A DNA stretch of 20,335 nucleotides, from positions 1 to 20,335 of the IMG/VR virus record IMGVR_UViG_3300022890_000456. One strand, written 5' to 3'. Below are positions 1 through 7,939 of the stretch, piece by piece. Each line of letters opens with the position of its first letter. Positions within the stretch are counted from its first letter, which is position 1. Below the pieces are notes generated by a model, which was not told the DNA's origin, ran no database searches, and saw only the letters and a program-made list of their open reading frames with translations. This DNA is from a virus. The translations under genes and the position numbers were made by a program.

Positions 1-335
1 TGAAGTTCTGGATCCTCATGCTCCGGAAGGATACTGCGCTTATCAGGATCGGCGCCTAGATTAGCCATGCCGTCTACCGCCTGTGTGATAGGAGAGGGGT
101 CTTTGGGCTCATCGAATTCCGCAAGAATATCCGAAATATCGTCATCATCTGTACCAGTAGAAGCCGCATCAACTTCAGCGAGGATATCATCTACACTCGG
201 TTCTTCTGTTATTGCTGGCTCATCAAACTCAGCAAGGATATCTGAAACATCGTTGGGACCAGCAGGAGCTACAGGGGTTGCCGATTCCGTAGGATCTTCG
301 AACTCATCTAAGATATCTTGTACTGAACTAGCCAT
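1..335 (-). CDS. Repeat-bearing virion-associated protein, N-terminal part (runs off left edge)
   Basis: The reading frame opens at an ATG at 335 and stays open to base 1, giving at least 111 residues with the C-terminus outside the window. It starts 9 bp after the stop of the upstream gene, behind a weak TAGGTG ribosome binding site. The visible part is strongly acidic and Pro/Asp/Glu-rich. It carries four copies of a short motif close to SDILAEFDEP, with the DIL core at residues 7, 32, 50 and 69. Such spaced amphipathic-acidic motifs in a disordered N-terminus suggest docking peptides. From its place at the end of the structural block I infer a large internal-virion, ejection or tail protein, but no catalytic domain is visible. 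The frame and repeats are seen directly; the role is inferred. Confidence 0.8.
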   Translation of the reverse strand, partial: MASSVQDILDEFEDPTESATPVAPAGPNDVSDILAEFDEPAITEEPSVDDILAEVDAASTGTDDDDISDILAEFDEPKDPSPITQAVDGMANLGADPDKRSILPEHEDPEL

Positions 336-344
336 ATTAAACAC

Positions 345-1304
345 CTACACCTTTGCGTCGAGTATCTTCATTTTCCGCTCAAGTCTTATGCGCTTTGTCC
401 GACTCAAACCTTTCTTCTTTTCAGGGTTTGATAGAATAGCATCTATCTTTTCCAGCTCATCAGTCTCGGCAGGAGTGATCGTACCAGCTAAATCTCCAGA
501 AGCCGTTGCGCTTTCATCCGTAGTTACAGTTCCATCGGTTAAAGCCGCTTCCGGTGTTTCCGCTTCAGGAGCAACAGAGAAACCGGGTACTGCTTGGGCA
601 GCTGCAAGCCCTTTCTTGGCCATTGATTCAATAGCTGGGCTTTTAATATCTTGTACAAATGTAACACTTTCTGCAAGTGAAGCACTATAGTCTAAAGCCA
701 GTTCAAGAGCATTGAAAGCGCGGTCTGCATCCTTTTCGGATCTTGCCAATTTCGCCTCTTCCTTAAGCGCATTGATATCATTGGTGCCCTGCTGAACCAA
801 TCGGTCCATTTCGCCTTTGTCCACTGCTGTTTGCTTACCAAGGTTGCCAGTGTTCACAAGTTTTTGAAGAGCAAGCGCATTAGTAGCCGCTGTTTTTGCT
901 GCATCTGTCTTTGCTGTAGCTTGGAAGGTTGCCACGCGCTCATTTACCTCTGCTACTCCTAATCCAGCGTCACGTGTGCCTATATTTTTTACCTCTTGTA
1001 GCCGAACAGCATTATCGGCATCTTGCTGGCGGCGACCCACATTCCTTTGCCCCGGAGTCTGGAGTCCGGCATTCGAAGCTTCTCTACGCAAAGCCCGCGT
1101 CTCAGCAAGTCCAGTTGTACGTTCGCCGGCCACTATCTTACTCTTACGCAAGATGGATGCAGGGGAAGGCTTGCTTGCCAGATCTCTCGTTGTGTTCTGC
1201 TCACGGAGCAATCTAGCTGCCGGGCTTTCTACAGCATTACGGATGGCAGGTATTGCCGCCGCATCTATTCCTCGGGGTTTCAATTCAAATCCAGCCTTAG
1301 CCAT
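345..1304 (-). CDS. Ala/Lys/Glu-rich helical protein, probable internal virion/ejection protein
   Basis: A 319-residue protein that starts at an ATG 7 bp after a good AAGGAG and overlaps the upstream gene by 8 bp. It is almost entirely predicted helix: rich in Ala, Arg, Lys, Glu and Gln, with no Cys or Trp and long heptad-like stretches at about residues 75-215. A low-complexity Thr/Glu/Ala linker follows at about 235-285, and a very basic tail rich in KKK and RKMK ends it. There is no signal peptide and no membrane segment. Helical Ala-rich proteins of this kind next to tail genes are typical of podovirus DNA-ejection (internal core) proteins. That is the best guess from composition and position; no specific family is recognised. 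Confidence 0.75.
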   Translation of the reverse strand: MAKAGFELKPRGIDAAAIPAIRNAVESPAARLLREQNTTRDLASKPSPASILRKSKIVAGERTTGLAETRALRREASNAGLQTPGQRNVGRRQQDADNAVRLQEVKNIGTRDAGLGVAEVNERVATFQATAKTDAAKTAATNALALQKLVNTGNLGKQTAVDKGEMDRLVQQGTNDINALKEEAKLARSEKDADRAFNALELALDYSASLAESVTFVQDIKSPAIESMAKKGLAAAQAVPGFSVAPEAETPEAALTDGTVTTDESATASGDLAGTITPAETDELEKIDAILSNPEKKKGLSRTKRIRLERKMKILDAKV

Positions 1305-1545
1305 TTTCCAGCTCCTTATGTCCTAGACATTTGCAATAGTTTCTAAGTTTATCTTCTAATCGTTGTTTAATCCAGCCTGCATCTCCACCACCGCAACATT
1401 TTGGTTCGCCTTCGAACCGTTTACGTCTTCGGAGATTCCTTCTCGTATAGAGCATCTGTTCCGCAAATGCTATCAGCAATCGGGTAGCTTCGTCCTTTGG
1501 GTCTAGCTGCCTGATCTTCTCTACGAGTTTTGTAAATGCTGTCAT
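1297..1545 (-). CDS. Small Cys-rich basic protein (82 aa), unknown
   Basis: Starts at an ATG that shares one base with the upstream stop (TAATG), so its translation is probably coupled. A longer in-frame start upstream would lie inside the preceding gene and is not favoured. The first half is helical and basic, with a run of arginines (TRRNLRRRKRF). The second half holds a Cys cluster, KCCGGG followed by NYCKCLGH, which could bind a metal. It sits between a large beta-rich structural protein and the helical ejection-like protein. Function is not recognised; a small tail or assembly protein is possible. Confidence 0.75.
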   Translation of the reverse strand: MTAFTKLVEKIRQLDPKDEATRLLIAFAEQMLYTRRNLRRRKRFEGEPKCCGGGDAGWIKQRLEDKLRNYCKCLGHKELENG

Positions 1546-2825
1546 TATCCACCACCTTGATGATCGGCTGGACCTGACCCGTCGAGACCGCAATCATCCT
1601 CATACGGGAAGCCACTATCAACTCCACCCGACTTGTGGTAATGATCGGTGAAGTAATCCCAAGGCGTGAAGCATGTAGGACTACAGAGACTGGCACCATA
1701 GATGCACTCGAGCGTATCAGTATCAGGATAATCCTCAATACCATCAGCATCCGTGCAATGGTTCCACTGCCATACAGGACAGTAGATATCAGAAGCGTGC
1801 CAACGTGGAGCCCACTTCTCTATACGGGTTGCGGTACTGCCGTCATTGACTCCGATTGTAAGCGTTCCAAGTATGAACTTGCCTACGAGTATGTCTTCCT
1901 TCTTTTCGCCACTAGCTTTCAGGTCCATCCCGCGAGGATTGATACGAGTATATGGATTGACACCACCAGCCAAAGCGCACCAGCCCAGATCGTCTGCCTG
2001 TGTGTGGTCGCTGATGCTGTAGCTCTGATCCGGATATGTCCCTGCTCCAGCAGGAGCACTCTTGTGCGCCCGTAGGATAGGAATGTATCTGCTACCATCA
2101 TTGGCACCTACACCCCAAAGTGAATCGCATTTTGTTGCAGCAGGAAATACAGCTACTTCTATATAGACTATCCAGTTGCCGGCAGCCCCTGAAGGACTTT
2201 TGGCGAGTGTTGAATGATCGAATTTGAAATCTACATACTCAGGAGCACTCCCTAAATCACCACCAGGCCATTCCCAAGAGCTATTGCCAGCATACACAAC
2301 ACCGTTGTAGACCCGAAGGATATTGGAATATCGTTCTTTGCCTGTTAGGTTGGCATTGTGCTTCGGCTCTGCGTAGAAGGGGCCATTGTATCTGCCGAAG
2401 ATCTCAAAGCCGCCACCTGACTTGTCCCGTACTCCAAGGTTGTAGCCTGTGCCTGTGATACTACGGATGGCCTCTGCGATAGCTTCGTCATTGTTCTGGC
2501 CAGCCTCTATGATATCTACCTTCGGTTCCTCTTCCTCTTTGATAGAGTCTTCGACTTCGCGGATATCCAGCTTGGTCTCGAGTATCTTCAACCGGTTCAG
2601 CAGATTCGAAGGGTCCAGCTCGGCTGCTGCTGCACGCTGTTCCTTCCATGCTGAGTCCTGCTCACCAGCTACGAAGTCTTGGAAGTCCTGACGGATACCA
2701 GCAGGCATAGTGGCGTTCTCTCCAAAGAACATCTCAGAAAGTTGTTCACGCTCCTTGGGATCAGCCTTGGACGCAAGGAAACTGTTGATTGCGTCATTAG
2801 CTGGTTTGTCAAAGTCTTCATCCAT
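1545..2825 (-). CDS. Large structural protein (426 aa), unknown
   Basis: Start ATG at 2825 shares a base with the stop of the upstream gene (TAATG), with GGTGAT as ribosome binding site. The N-terminal 115 residues are charged and helical, including an acidic SIKEEEEPK stretch, and look like an assembly or coiled-coil segment. From about residue 120 the protein becomes Gly/Tyr/Trp/Asp-rich and beta-like. The last 80 residues hold several cysteines (CPVWQWNHC, LECIYGASLCSPTC, DDCGLDG) and a Gly-rich end. The split between a helical attachment part and a Trp/Cys-rich distal part resembles a tail or receptor-binding protein, but no family is recognised. Position among tail/neck genes supports a virion role. 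Confidence 0.8.
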   Translation of the reverse strand: MDEDFDKPANDAINSFLASKADPKEREQLSEMFFGENATMPAGIRQDFQDFVAGEQDSAWKEQRAAAAELDPSNLLNRLKILETKLDIREVEDSIKEEEEPKVDIIEAGQNNDEAIAEAIRSITGTGYNLGVRDKSGGGFEIFGRYNGPFYAEPKHNANLTGKERYSNILRVYNGVVYAGNSSWEWPGGDLGSAPEYVDFKFDHSTLAKSPSGAAGNWIVYIEVAVFPAATKCDSLWGVGANDGSRYIPILRAHKSAPAGAGTYPDQSYSISDHTQADDLGWCALAGGVNPYTRINPRGMDLKASGEKKEDILVGKFILGTLTIGVNDGSTATRIEKWAPRWHASDIYCPVWQWNHCTDADGIEDYPDTDTLECIYGASLCSPTCFTPWDYFTDHYHKSGGVDSGFPYEDDCGLDGSGPADHQGGG

Positions 2826-4267
2826 TAAGGTATCACCGGGTTGTCTGGGAGAATTACAGCGTAAGTATTGAGATAGCCATCCGTAGCGTCATTTGATGTA
2901 ATTGTCAACCATGTCTCACGCATCGCTACCCACAAGCCAAGATTGGAAAGATAGTCAATCCTACCGCCCTTATGAGCCTTCAAGTTATTCAGCAAAGGGC
3001 GATCAGAAGAATCGTTTGCCCAGTTGACTGCTGACTGTTCGCTCGTGGTTACACGCCTGCCGAATATAACACGCCATACAACGCCTTCATCTGAGGTCCG
3101 TATCTCCTGCTTGAAATTGTAGATGTCACCAACAGCACTGTTATTGCCTACCGTCGAACCAGTACCCGCCATCTTGCCTATGATAAATAGATCAGACAAC
3201 CCAGAATCATGTATCTTGCGTCTGACACCGCTATTCCTATAAGCTGTATTGTCTATGTCGAGGATGGCCTTGTTACTCAACGTCGTCAATAATGCGTCAG
3301 AAGTCTCCTTAGTAAGATTCGGAATCACGACAACAGCACGTTTCGGAAGTCCGGAAGATATATCCATATCTCGTTCTACAACGAAAGCAGCAGATAGGCT
3401 GGTATTCGTATTGACCACTTCGATATCGCGTGACATGAATACTTCGCCATCGGCCCGCTGCAGCACCGTTACATTCTTGGTAGCGATACCAGTACCGTCA
3501 CGATCCTCTGCACTACGCCATGCATTCAGCATACCTTGAGCACTGTCGATAGGTACGCCGAATGCTGTCTGGTGATCTACCCTCATATAGTCATGGAAGT
3601 TCACACCAGCAAAATAGGAATCCTCGCCCATAGTTCTAACAGATACAGGCAGGCTGGTCTCTGAATTCACATTCGTCCAAGTGACCTTGCGCTGGAACAC
3701 ATAGAAGGTGCAGGTACGGTCTCCACGAGGTTCTGTACCCCATCGCCTAGCTTCTATCGTGTAGCCAGAAAGCTCCAAGTCAGCATCTGCAATGCTTATT
3801 TCGCATACGCCTCGTGAGCTCCGGTCAAGGTATCGGTACTCCTGAACAACAGTATCTCCAGAACCAGGGTTATACTGAAATGACCTGTAGACTTCTACGC
3901 GCTGACTGTTAACTGGCTGGGGAAGTGTAGCCGCCGCGATAACACTTGTGGCGCCTGCAACCGTAGTCAGCCTTATCAGCTTCTGGCGAATAGTCACCCA
4001 TCTGCGGTTGTTCTCTATAACGATCACATCAGCGTTCGAGTAAACGCCTGTATAGGTCTCACCGTCTACTGTAGGGCCCGTAATCTGTGCGACCCCCATC
4101 AAGGTATTGCTCAGAGACTTAGCGACAGATGCTTTGATCTGAGTCCATTCACGCCACATTGTGCGGGAGTTGGCATCAGAAGTGGCATGTGTAACAGCCT
4201 CGTCAGCATCAGACCGAACGAATCTGGCTTCGCTCTCCGGTATCGTGGTTCTAAGTTTGCTTGCCAT
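2825..4267 (-). CDS. Large beta-rich virion protein (480 aa), unknown
   Basis: A 480-residue protein starting at ATG 4267, 7 bp after the previous stop, with a modest TAGGT ribosome binding site. The sequence is beta-rich (many alternating Val/Ile/Thr/Ser strands), soluble, and has no signal peptide or membrane segment. Its C-terminus ends in hydrophobic beta strands (LNTYAVILPDNPVIP). It is co-transcribed and coupled (TAATG) with the 426-residue protein that follows. I recognise no family; size and place after the head-tail connector genes fit a tail-tube/nozzle, neck or tail appendage protein of a short-tailed phage. A virion protein is likely; the specific role is unknown. Confidence 0.82.
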   Translation of the reverse strand: MASKLRTTIPESEARFVRSDADEAVTHATSDANSRTMWREWTQIKASVAKSLSNTLMGVAQITGPTVDGETYTGVYSNADVIVIENNRRWVTIRQKLIRLTTVAGATSVIAAATLPQPVNSQRVEVYRSFQYNPGSGDTVVQEYRYLDRSSRGVCEISIADADLELSGYTIEARRWGTEPRGDRTCTFYVFQRKVTWTNVNSETSLPVSVRTMGEDSYFAGVNFHDYMRVDHQTAFGVPIDSAQGMLNAWRSAEDRDGTGIATKNVTVLQRADGEVFMSRDIEVVNTNTSLSAAFVVERDMDISSGLPKRAVVVIPNLTKETSDALLTTLSNKAILDIDNTAYRNSGVRRKIHDSGLSDLFIIGKMAGTGSTVGNNSAVGDIYNFKQEIRTSDEGVVWRVIFGRRVTTSEQSAVNWANDSSDRPLLNNLKAHKGGRIDYLSNLGLWVAMRETWLTITSNDATDGYLNTYAVILPDNPVIP

Positions 4268-4274
4268 AAGTTAC

Positions 4275-5336
4275 CTACTGACTGGGGCTGTCTTCGTCTG
4301 TGGTCATATTTGTGAGCACCCATATCTTCCTGACATGGATGTGTGAACTCAAATCAGTTATCCGCAAAGCGAACTCGTGGCTCTGTGGTGTGGTCTCGAG
4401 ATCAATCGTAATACGGTTATAGTTTTCTTCGAAATTGTCTATAACTGCTGTGTGCTCGTTACCGAAGTCTCCGGTATCCAACTTCACATCAAATACTATC
4501 TCGCCTCGTGCAGCAGTCGTATTGTCGAATTCGAATGCTACCTGGCGTACAGGGAACGGACGCTGGTTAGAATCAGTCAGAGTCCGAGTTGTATAGCGGA
4601 AAGCTGTATTGTCTTCAAGGTACTTAAACAGCTTCTTCTTCTGGAGTGCGTATACGAAGTTCACGACATCCGTGCTGGGGTTAGAACCTATGACCCTGCG
4701 CTTATCCCTACCTATACGTAATACCTTGTTTGCGAACGTACTGAGTGCTGTACGGACGTTCACTGAAACCTCTGTGACCGCTCCACCAGCCCATGAGTAC
4801 AATCCGTTGGTATTGGATGTGTAGGCTACTTGGTCCAAAGGCGTAGCCCGATTCGCCGCTGTAGCGAACATCTGTTCTTCTACCTTGATATGGCGGTAGT
4901 CGCCATCAAATGATAAAGCATTAGGAATCCAGTATCCACCACCGGCGCTGGCTACATACATATCAGTAGTCCCAGCAGGGAAGAATGCTAATAGGCTATC
5001 GGCTGTCTCATCGAAAGCTATACCGTCAAGGTCTTGAGGAAAGATGACATCATCATATTCAGGAGACCCGTACAGTAGGGTTGTGCCATCAATGCGCCAG
5101 TTCCTACGAAAGAACCAAGTCCAGTCATCGCCTGATATCGTGTTCTGTTTGGCCGTGTAAGCATCGCCTGTACCGAGCTGTGCCGTATTGGCTACCAGTC
5201 GGCCAGGGTACTCTATATCGAAGCCGTACCCATCAGGAGTAAAGCCATCTTGTAGTTGCTGCACAGCCGTTTCAGTGTCCAACCCAGCAGGGAAGACAGA
5301 GGCGATTGGCAACCAGCGCATATCGGATCCAGCCAT
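4275..5336 (-). CDS. Beta-rich virion protein (353 aa), possible head-completion/tail protein
   Basis: Starts at ATG 5336 with a perfect AGGAGG 5 bp upstream, which decides the start. The 353 residues are rich in Thr, Asp, Phe and Tyr, with repeated beta segments and Gly turns. The N-terminal part (MRWLPIASVFPAGLDTETA) and the many W/F/Y-Gly turns recall beta-propeller or beta-sandwich proteins that close the portal channel in podoviruses. This is a loose resemblance in character, not an identified homology. It lies between the connector-like gene and the 480-residue protein, with 12 and 7 bp gaps, so it is in the same transcript. Confidence 0.82.
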   Translation of the reverse strand: MAGSDMRWLPIASVFPAGLDTETAVQQLQDGFTPDGYGFDIEYPGRLVANTAQLGTGDAYTAKQNTISGDDWTWFFRRNWRIDGTTLLYGSPEYDDVIFPQDLDGIAFDETADSLLAFFPAGTTDMYVASAGGGYWIPNALSFDGDYRHIKVEEQMFATAANRATPLDQVAYTSNTNGLYSWAGGAVTEVSVNVRTALSTFANKVLRIGRDKRRVIGSNPSTDVVNFVYALQKKKLFKYLEDNTAFRYTTRTLTDSNQRPFPVRQVAFEFDNTTAARGEIVFDVKLDTGDFGNEHTAVIDNFEENYNRITIDLETTPQSHEFALRITDLSSHIHVRKIWVLTNMTTDEDSPSQ

Positions 5337-5348
5337 AACCGCCTCCTG

Positions 5349-5735
5349 TTAGTCTTCGTCGAATGATGCTATGACTTCGGAATCTGTAGCTGCCGCCGCC
5401 GCTTTCTGGTCTCTATCCAGCAAGGCGCGTCTGAGCGCACTGGCGAATTCAGCCTTTACCGTGTCCAAGTCCTGATCGCCTGTCTTGTGCCCGTACTGAG
5501 TCAAGTATCTGTCGATACCTGCTTCAAGCACAAAGCCATGATCGGCGTCTATCGCAACAGTATCGTCAGTCGCTGTTACATGTGCAATAGCTGCAGAGAG
5601 GTTCGTATCAATCGAATAGATGTTTAACGCATTATTCGTTGCCCGGATGAAGTCATGCTTAAAACGATCAGAGCTGGCCTGCATGTTGTATTCATACAGT
5701 TTGGTTGCCCAAATCTTACCAAGGTTGAGTGCCAT
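5349..5735 (-). CDS. Head-tail connector/adaptor-like protein (128 aa)
   Basis: Start ATG 5735 follows AGGGGG by 5 bp. The 128-residue protein is mostly helical. It opens with a helix-rich segment (KIWATKLYEYNMQASSDRFKHDF), has a middle segment around IDADHGFVLEAGIDRYLTQ, and ends with a long helix (KAEFASALRRALLDRDQKAAAA). Length, helix content and the late part resembling a membership-by-column adaptor (a residue pattern of D.V..A...AL) fit gp6-type head-tail adaptors that bind the portal. Its position a few genes after the capsid gene agrees. The assignment rests on size, context and general fold impression only. Confidence 0.75.
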   Translation of the reverse strand: MALNLGKIWATKLYEYNMQASSDRFKHDFIRATNNALNIYSIDTNLSAAIAHVTATDDTVAIDADHGFVLEAGIDRYLTQYGHKTGDQDLDTVKAEFASALRRALLDRDQKAAAAATDSEVIASFDED

Positions 5736-5744
5736 CGCAGCCCC

Positions 5745-6185
5745 CTAGTCGTCCCAAAGTTGCAGGAACGCTTTGACAGTCTTATTCGAATCAGTAGCAC
5801 TGTGACCACGAAGCTCAACACGAGTCCGGACAAGCAACATAGGCTCAAAGCCGTTTGTGGCCGAACCAAGCTGTACACCCGAAGTATCGTGAACAGGTAC
5901 GCGAGGATAGATAGGAGCCGATGAAACAAATGCACCGTTCGAATAGATCGTCTGTTCCGTATCACAGTTGACGTTCGTGAGACATACGAGAGATACATTA
6001 CCAGTGACAACTGCTTCGTCAGCACTGAATGTGAGCCCTACGATGTAACCGTCAATAGGCTCAGTGGTGTAGGTAGTGTTCGTTGTGTCTTCTGATACTT
6101 CAATGACTAACGGAATACCGTCAGCTCCAGCGTAGACCAGACCAGCAACTAGACACACTACGAATGTGAGAAGTAGATTACGCAT
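5745..6185 (-). CDS. Secreted-type protein with N-terminal signal peptide (146 aa)
   Basis: Start ATG 6185 has AAGGAG 6 bp upstream. The protein opens with a classic Sec signal: MRN, then a hydrophobic core (LLLTFVVCLVAGLV), then YAG, with likely cleavage after VYA near residue 19. Cys11 lies inside the hydrophobic core and does not sit in a proper lipobox. The mature part is about 125 residues, beta-rich and Thr/Val-rich, with a single pair of cysteines (LVCLTNVNC) that could form a disulfide. It ends in LQLWDD. No family is recognised. A signal peptide in the middle of head and connector genes is odd; the product may be exported to the periplasm or cell surface rather than built into the virion. 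Confidence 0.8.
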   Translation of the reverse strand: MRNLLLTFVVCLVAGLVYAGADGIPLVIEVSEDTTNTTYTTEPIDGYIVGLTFSADEAVVTGNVSLVCLTNVNCDTEQTIYSNGAFVSSAPIYPRVPVHDTSGVQLGSATNGFEPMLLVRTRVELRGHSATDSNKTVKAFLQLWDD

Positions 6186-6206
6186 CGTTTGCTCCTTAAA
6201 GGGCAG

Positions 6207-6224
6207 GGGGGTCCGAAGACCCCC
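6207..6224 (-). other. Stable stem-loop with TTCG tetraloop between two genes
   Basis: On the minus (coding) strand a perfect 7-bp stem, GGGGGTC / GACCCCC, is closed by the very stable TTCG loop. It lies between the stop of the membrane-protein gene and the ribosome binding site of the signal-peptide gene. The downstream bases (CTGCCCTTTAAGG) have only three T residues, so it is a poor Rho-independent terminator. It more likely protects the 3' end of the upstream mRNA or tunes expression after the capsid block. Confidence 0.6.
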
Positions 6225-6235
6225 ACATCCCTAAA

Positions 6236-6907
6236 TTAGAGTTCCGCGCCAAGCCACGCATTCGTGGTAGGGCCGTCACCGTTCGGGTTGGAATACAGGA
6301 TAGCCTGTTCACCAGCGTCTAGTTCGACTGCCGAAGAATTCCACGAGCCAGAGGCTGCAATAGCCAACAGGTTCGTAGCATCAATGCTGTTCTGTATATA
6401 CGCAACCGTTACACCAGTACCGGTAGGACGCGCAAGTACAATCGTGTTTGTTATCGCAGTAGCAGAACCACTCGATGTAAACACATTAAGACCAGCTGCA
6501 ATCGTATTCGTTGATCCTTCGATCACCGCAACACTAGCCTGTGCATTAACCGACATGCCAGCAGATGTGATGCTGCCTTCGGTAATGATATCGCCGTTGT
6601 ACTCTACTGCCATTGTTTCAACGTAGATACGATCAGGGTTTTCGCCTGCACCCTTTTTAGCCAGTACGCCGTAACAGAGACTCGAAACGAACGTGACCAT
6701 TACCATCAGTCCGACTGCGATTGCCAGGCCGTTACGAACGAACCCACCTATTGCGCCATCACGATTCAGGTCAATACCCATCTGCTTCTCCAATATACGT
6801 ACTACTGCTTCAAGGCGAGTAACGCGCTTCTCTAGCCCGCTATTCTGTTTCTTCTCAGCTTTCGGCTCTGCCGGCTCGCTGGTAGCTTTATTTTCAGCCT
6901 TCGCCAT
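6236..6907 (-). CDS. Membrane-anchored beta-rich protein with coiled coil (223 aa)
   Basis: Start ATG 6907 follows AAGGAAG. Order of parts: a charged Lys/Glu/Ala N-terminus (residues 1-23), a short coiled coil (about 24-44, LEKRVTRLEAVVRILEKQ), and a DLNRDGAIGG loop at 46-55 with the D-x-N-x-D-G-x-I pattern of a calcium-binding EF-hand/dockerin loop. Then come a single transmembrane helix (about 60-82) and a Ser/Thr/Ala/Gly-rich beta domain to residue 223. The arrangement predicts a cytoplasmic N-terminus and an exported C-terminal domain, or a virion protein with a hydrophobic belt. It is the first gene after the capsid gene. No family is recognised; the calcium loop is a pattern match only. 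Confidence 0.8.
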   Translation of the reverse strand: MAKAENKATSEPAEPKAEKKQNSGLEKRVTRLEAVVRILEKQMGIDLNRDGAIGGFVRNGLAIAVGLMVMVTFVSSLCYGVLAKKGAGENPDRIYVETMAVEYNGDIITEGSITSAGMSVNAQASVAVIEGSTNTIAAGLNVFTSSGSATAITNTIVLARPTGTGVTVAYIQNSIDATNLLAIAASGSWNSSAVELDAGEQAILYSNPNGDGPTTNAWLGAEL

Positions 6908-6932
6908 TTGTTTCTTCCTTCTTTTAAGTTAA

Positions 6933-6958
6933 GGGAAGGGCTGTTTCCAACCCCTCCC
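6933..6958 (-). other. Imperfect stem-loop after the major capsid gene
   Basis: On the minus strand, GGGAGGGG pairs with CCCTTCCC (8 pairs, one G-T) around a 10-base loop. It lies in the 72-bp gap between the capsid stop and the next start. The following bases are TTAACTTAAAAG, without a T-run, so it is not a convincing intrinsic terminator. It may be an mRNA-stabilising or attenuating hairpin. Confidence 0.4.
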
Positions 6959-6979
6959 TCAACGATGTGTTCTTGTGGA

Positions 6980-7927
6980 TTAAGCTCCGCTGTTTCTGTG
7001 AACGTTCTTGGCCTGTGATCCTGCTACTGCGAACTGCACGTAGGCTTCCCAGCCTGCGACGATACGCTTGTACTCAGGACTCGGATAACCAAGGGATACA
7101 ACCTGGGGACGGGTAAGGAATGCAACGTGCAGACCCCACATGTCTTCCATTAGATCGCCCCAGCCATACCAGCCAGTCGTGCTCGTCAGGTAATCGTAAA
7201 CGATTACATCGAAGCGGTTTTCCCATACGTTCTTGGCATTCGTCGATGTCTCAGGCGTCTGGGATGAACCACGGATCTCAAGAGCCTTCTGCTCGTTGTC
7301 CGGAGACACGATCAGTTTCTTGAGAGTGATAGGGGCAATCATGCCCTTCTCGTTTTTGCGCTTACGCATGTTGACCCGCATGGTGTTGTAGGTCGTTGAC
7401 GTAAGTGCCGCTGCAGTTTCAACATTACTCCATGTTCCCGCACTCGGGTCTTCATGGTAGTGATCGTTAGCGAACAGGAAAGAGCCATCAGCTCCTGCCG
7501 TGGTCGTTCCGTTGTTGAATACATCTGCGTATGCGTATTCCAGCGTACGTGCCAGACTGTCCGGGAGCCCCTGCATCGCCATGCGGCGAATCTGCCCAGA
7601 ACGATCAATCTTCTCAATCGTCTGAGTGAAGCGGGTTCCCATACGGAATGTACGTATGTCGAGTGTCTTCGAATAACCGTCTGCCGGCTGCTCGAAGGGG
7701 AGTCTGTCGGAATCATCAACCCGGCGAAGGGACTTAAGAACACTACCATAGGTAGCAATCTTATGTTCCAGCGTCTCGGCTGTCTCTTCCTGGAAGAACT
7801 GAGCTCCCTGAATTGGTACGTTATCAGCACGCCTGTTGTACGTATCCTGTGTCTTATCATACAGATTAGGATACTGAGGATGCTGAATGAGGCCCGTCTG
7901 GCCCATGAATAGCTGTGTTGCTGCCAT
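6980..7927 (-). CDS. Major capsid protein (HK97 fold type)
   Basis: Forms the icosahedral head shell. The 315 residues are a usual size for an unprocessed HK97-fold capsid protein. Diagnostic stretches are DGSFLFANDHYHEDP (about 149-163), a pattern common to Mu gpT-like and related capsid proteins, a long spine-helix region, and a C-terminal part (GLHVAFLTRPQVVSLG) typical of the end of the A-domain. Start ATG 7927 has AAGGAG 7 bp upstream. It lies downstream of the scaffold-like and decoration-like genes, the usual order in phage head modules. No N-terminal delta domain is visible, which agrees with a separate scaffold gene. Identity as capsid protein is fairly secure; subfamily is not. Confidence 0.85.
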   Translation of the reverse strand: MAATQLFMGQTGLIQHPQYPNLYDKTQDTYNRRADNVPIQGAQFFQEETAETLEHKIATYGSVLKSLRRVDDSDRLPFEQPADGYSKTLDIRTFRMGTRFTQTIEKIDRSGQIRRMAMQGLPDSLARTLEYAYADVFNNGTTTAGADGSFLFANDHYHEDPSAGTWSNVETAAALTSTTYNTMRVNMRKRKNEKGMIAPITLKKLIVSPDNEQKALEIRGSSQTPETSTNAKNVWENRFDVIVYDYLTSTTGWYGWGDLMEDMWGLHVAFLTRPQVVSLGYPSPEYKRIVAGWEAYVQFAVAGSQAKNVHRNSGA

Positions 7928-7939
7928 TGTTCAGCTCCT

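Noticed and set aside
100-330. CRISPR-like or minisatellite array
   Set aside because: The repeats are at the protein-motif level with uneven spacing; the DNA copies are short and imperfect.
6933-6958. Rho-independent terminator after the capsid gene
   Set aside because: The stem is good but no T-run follows on the coding strand.
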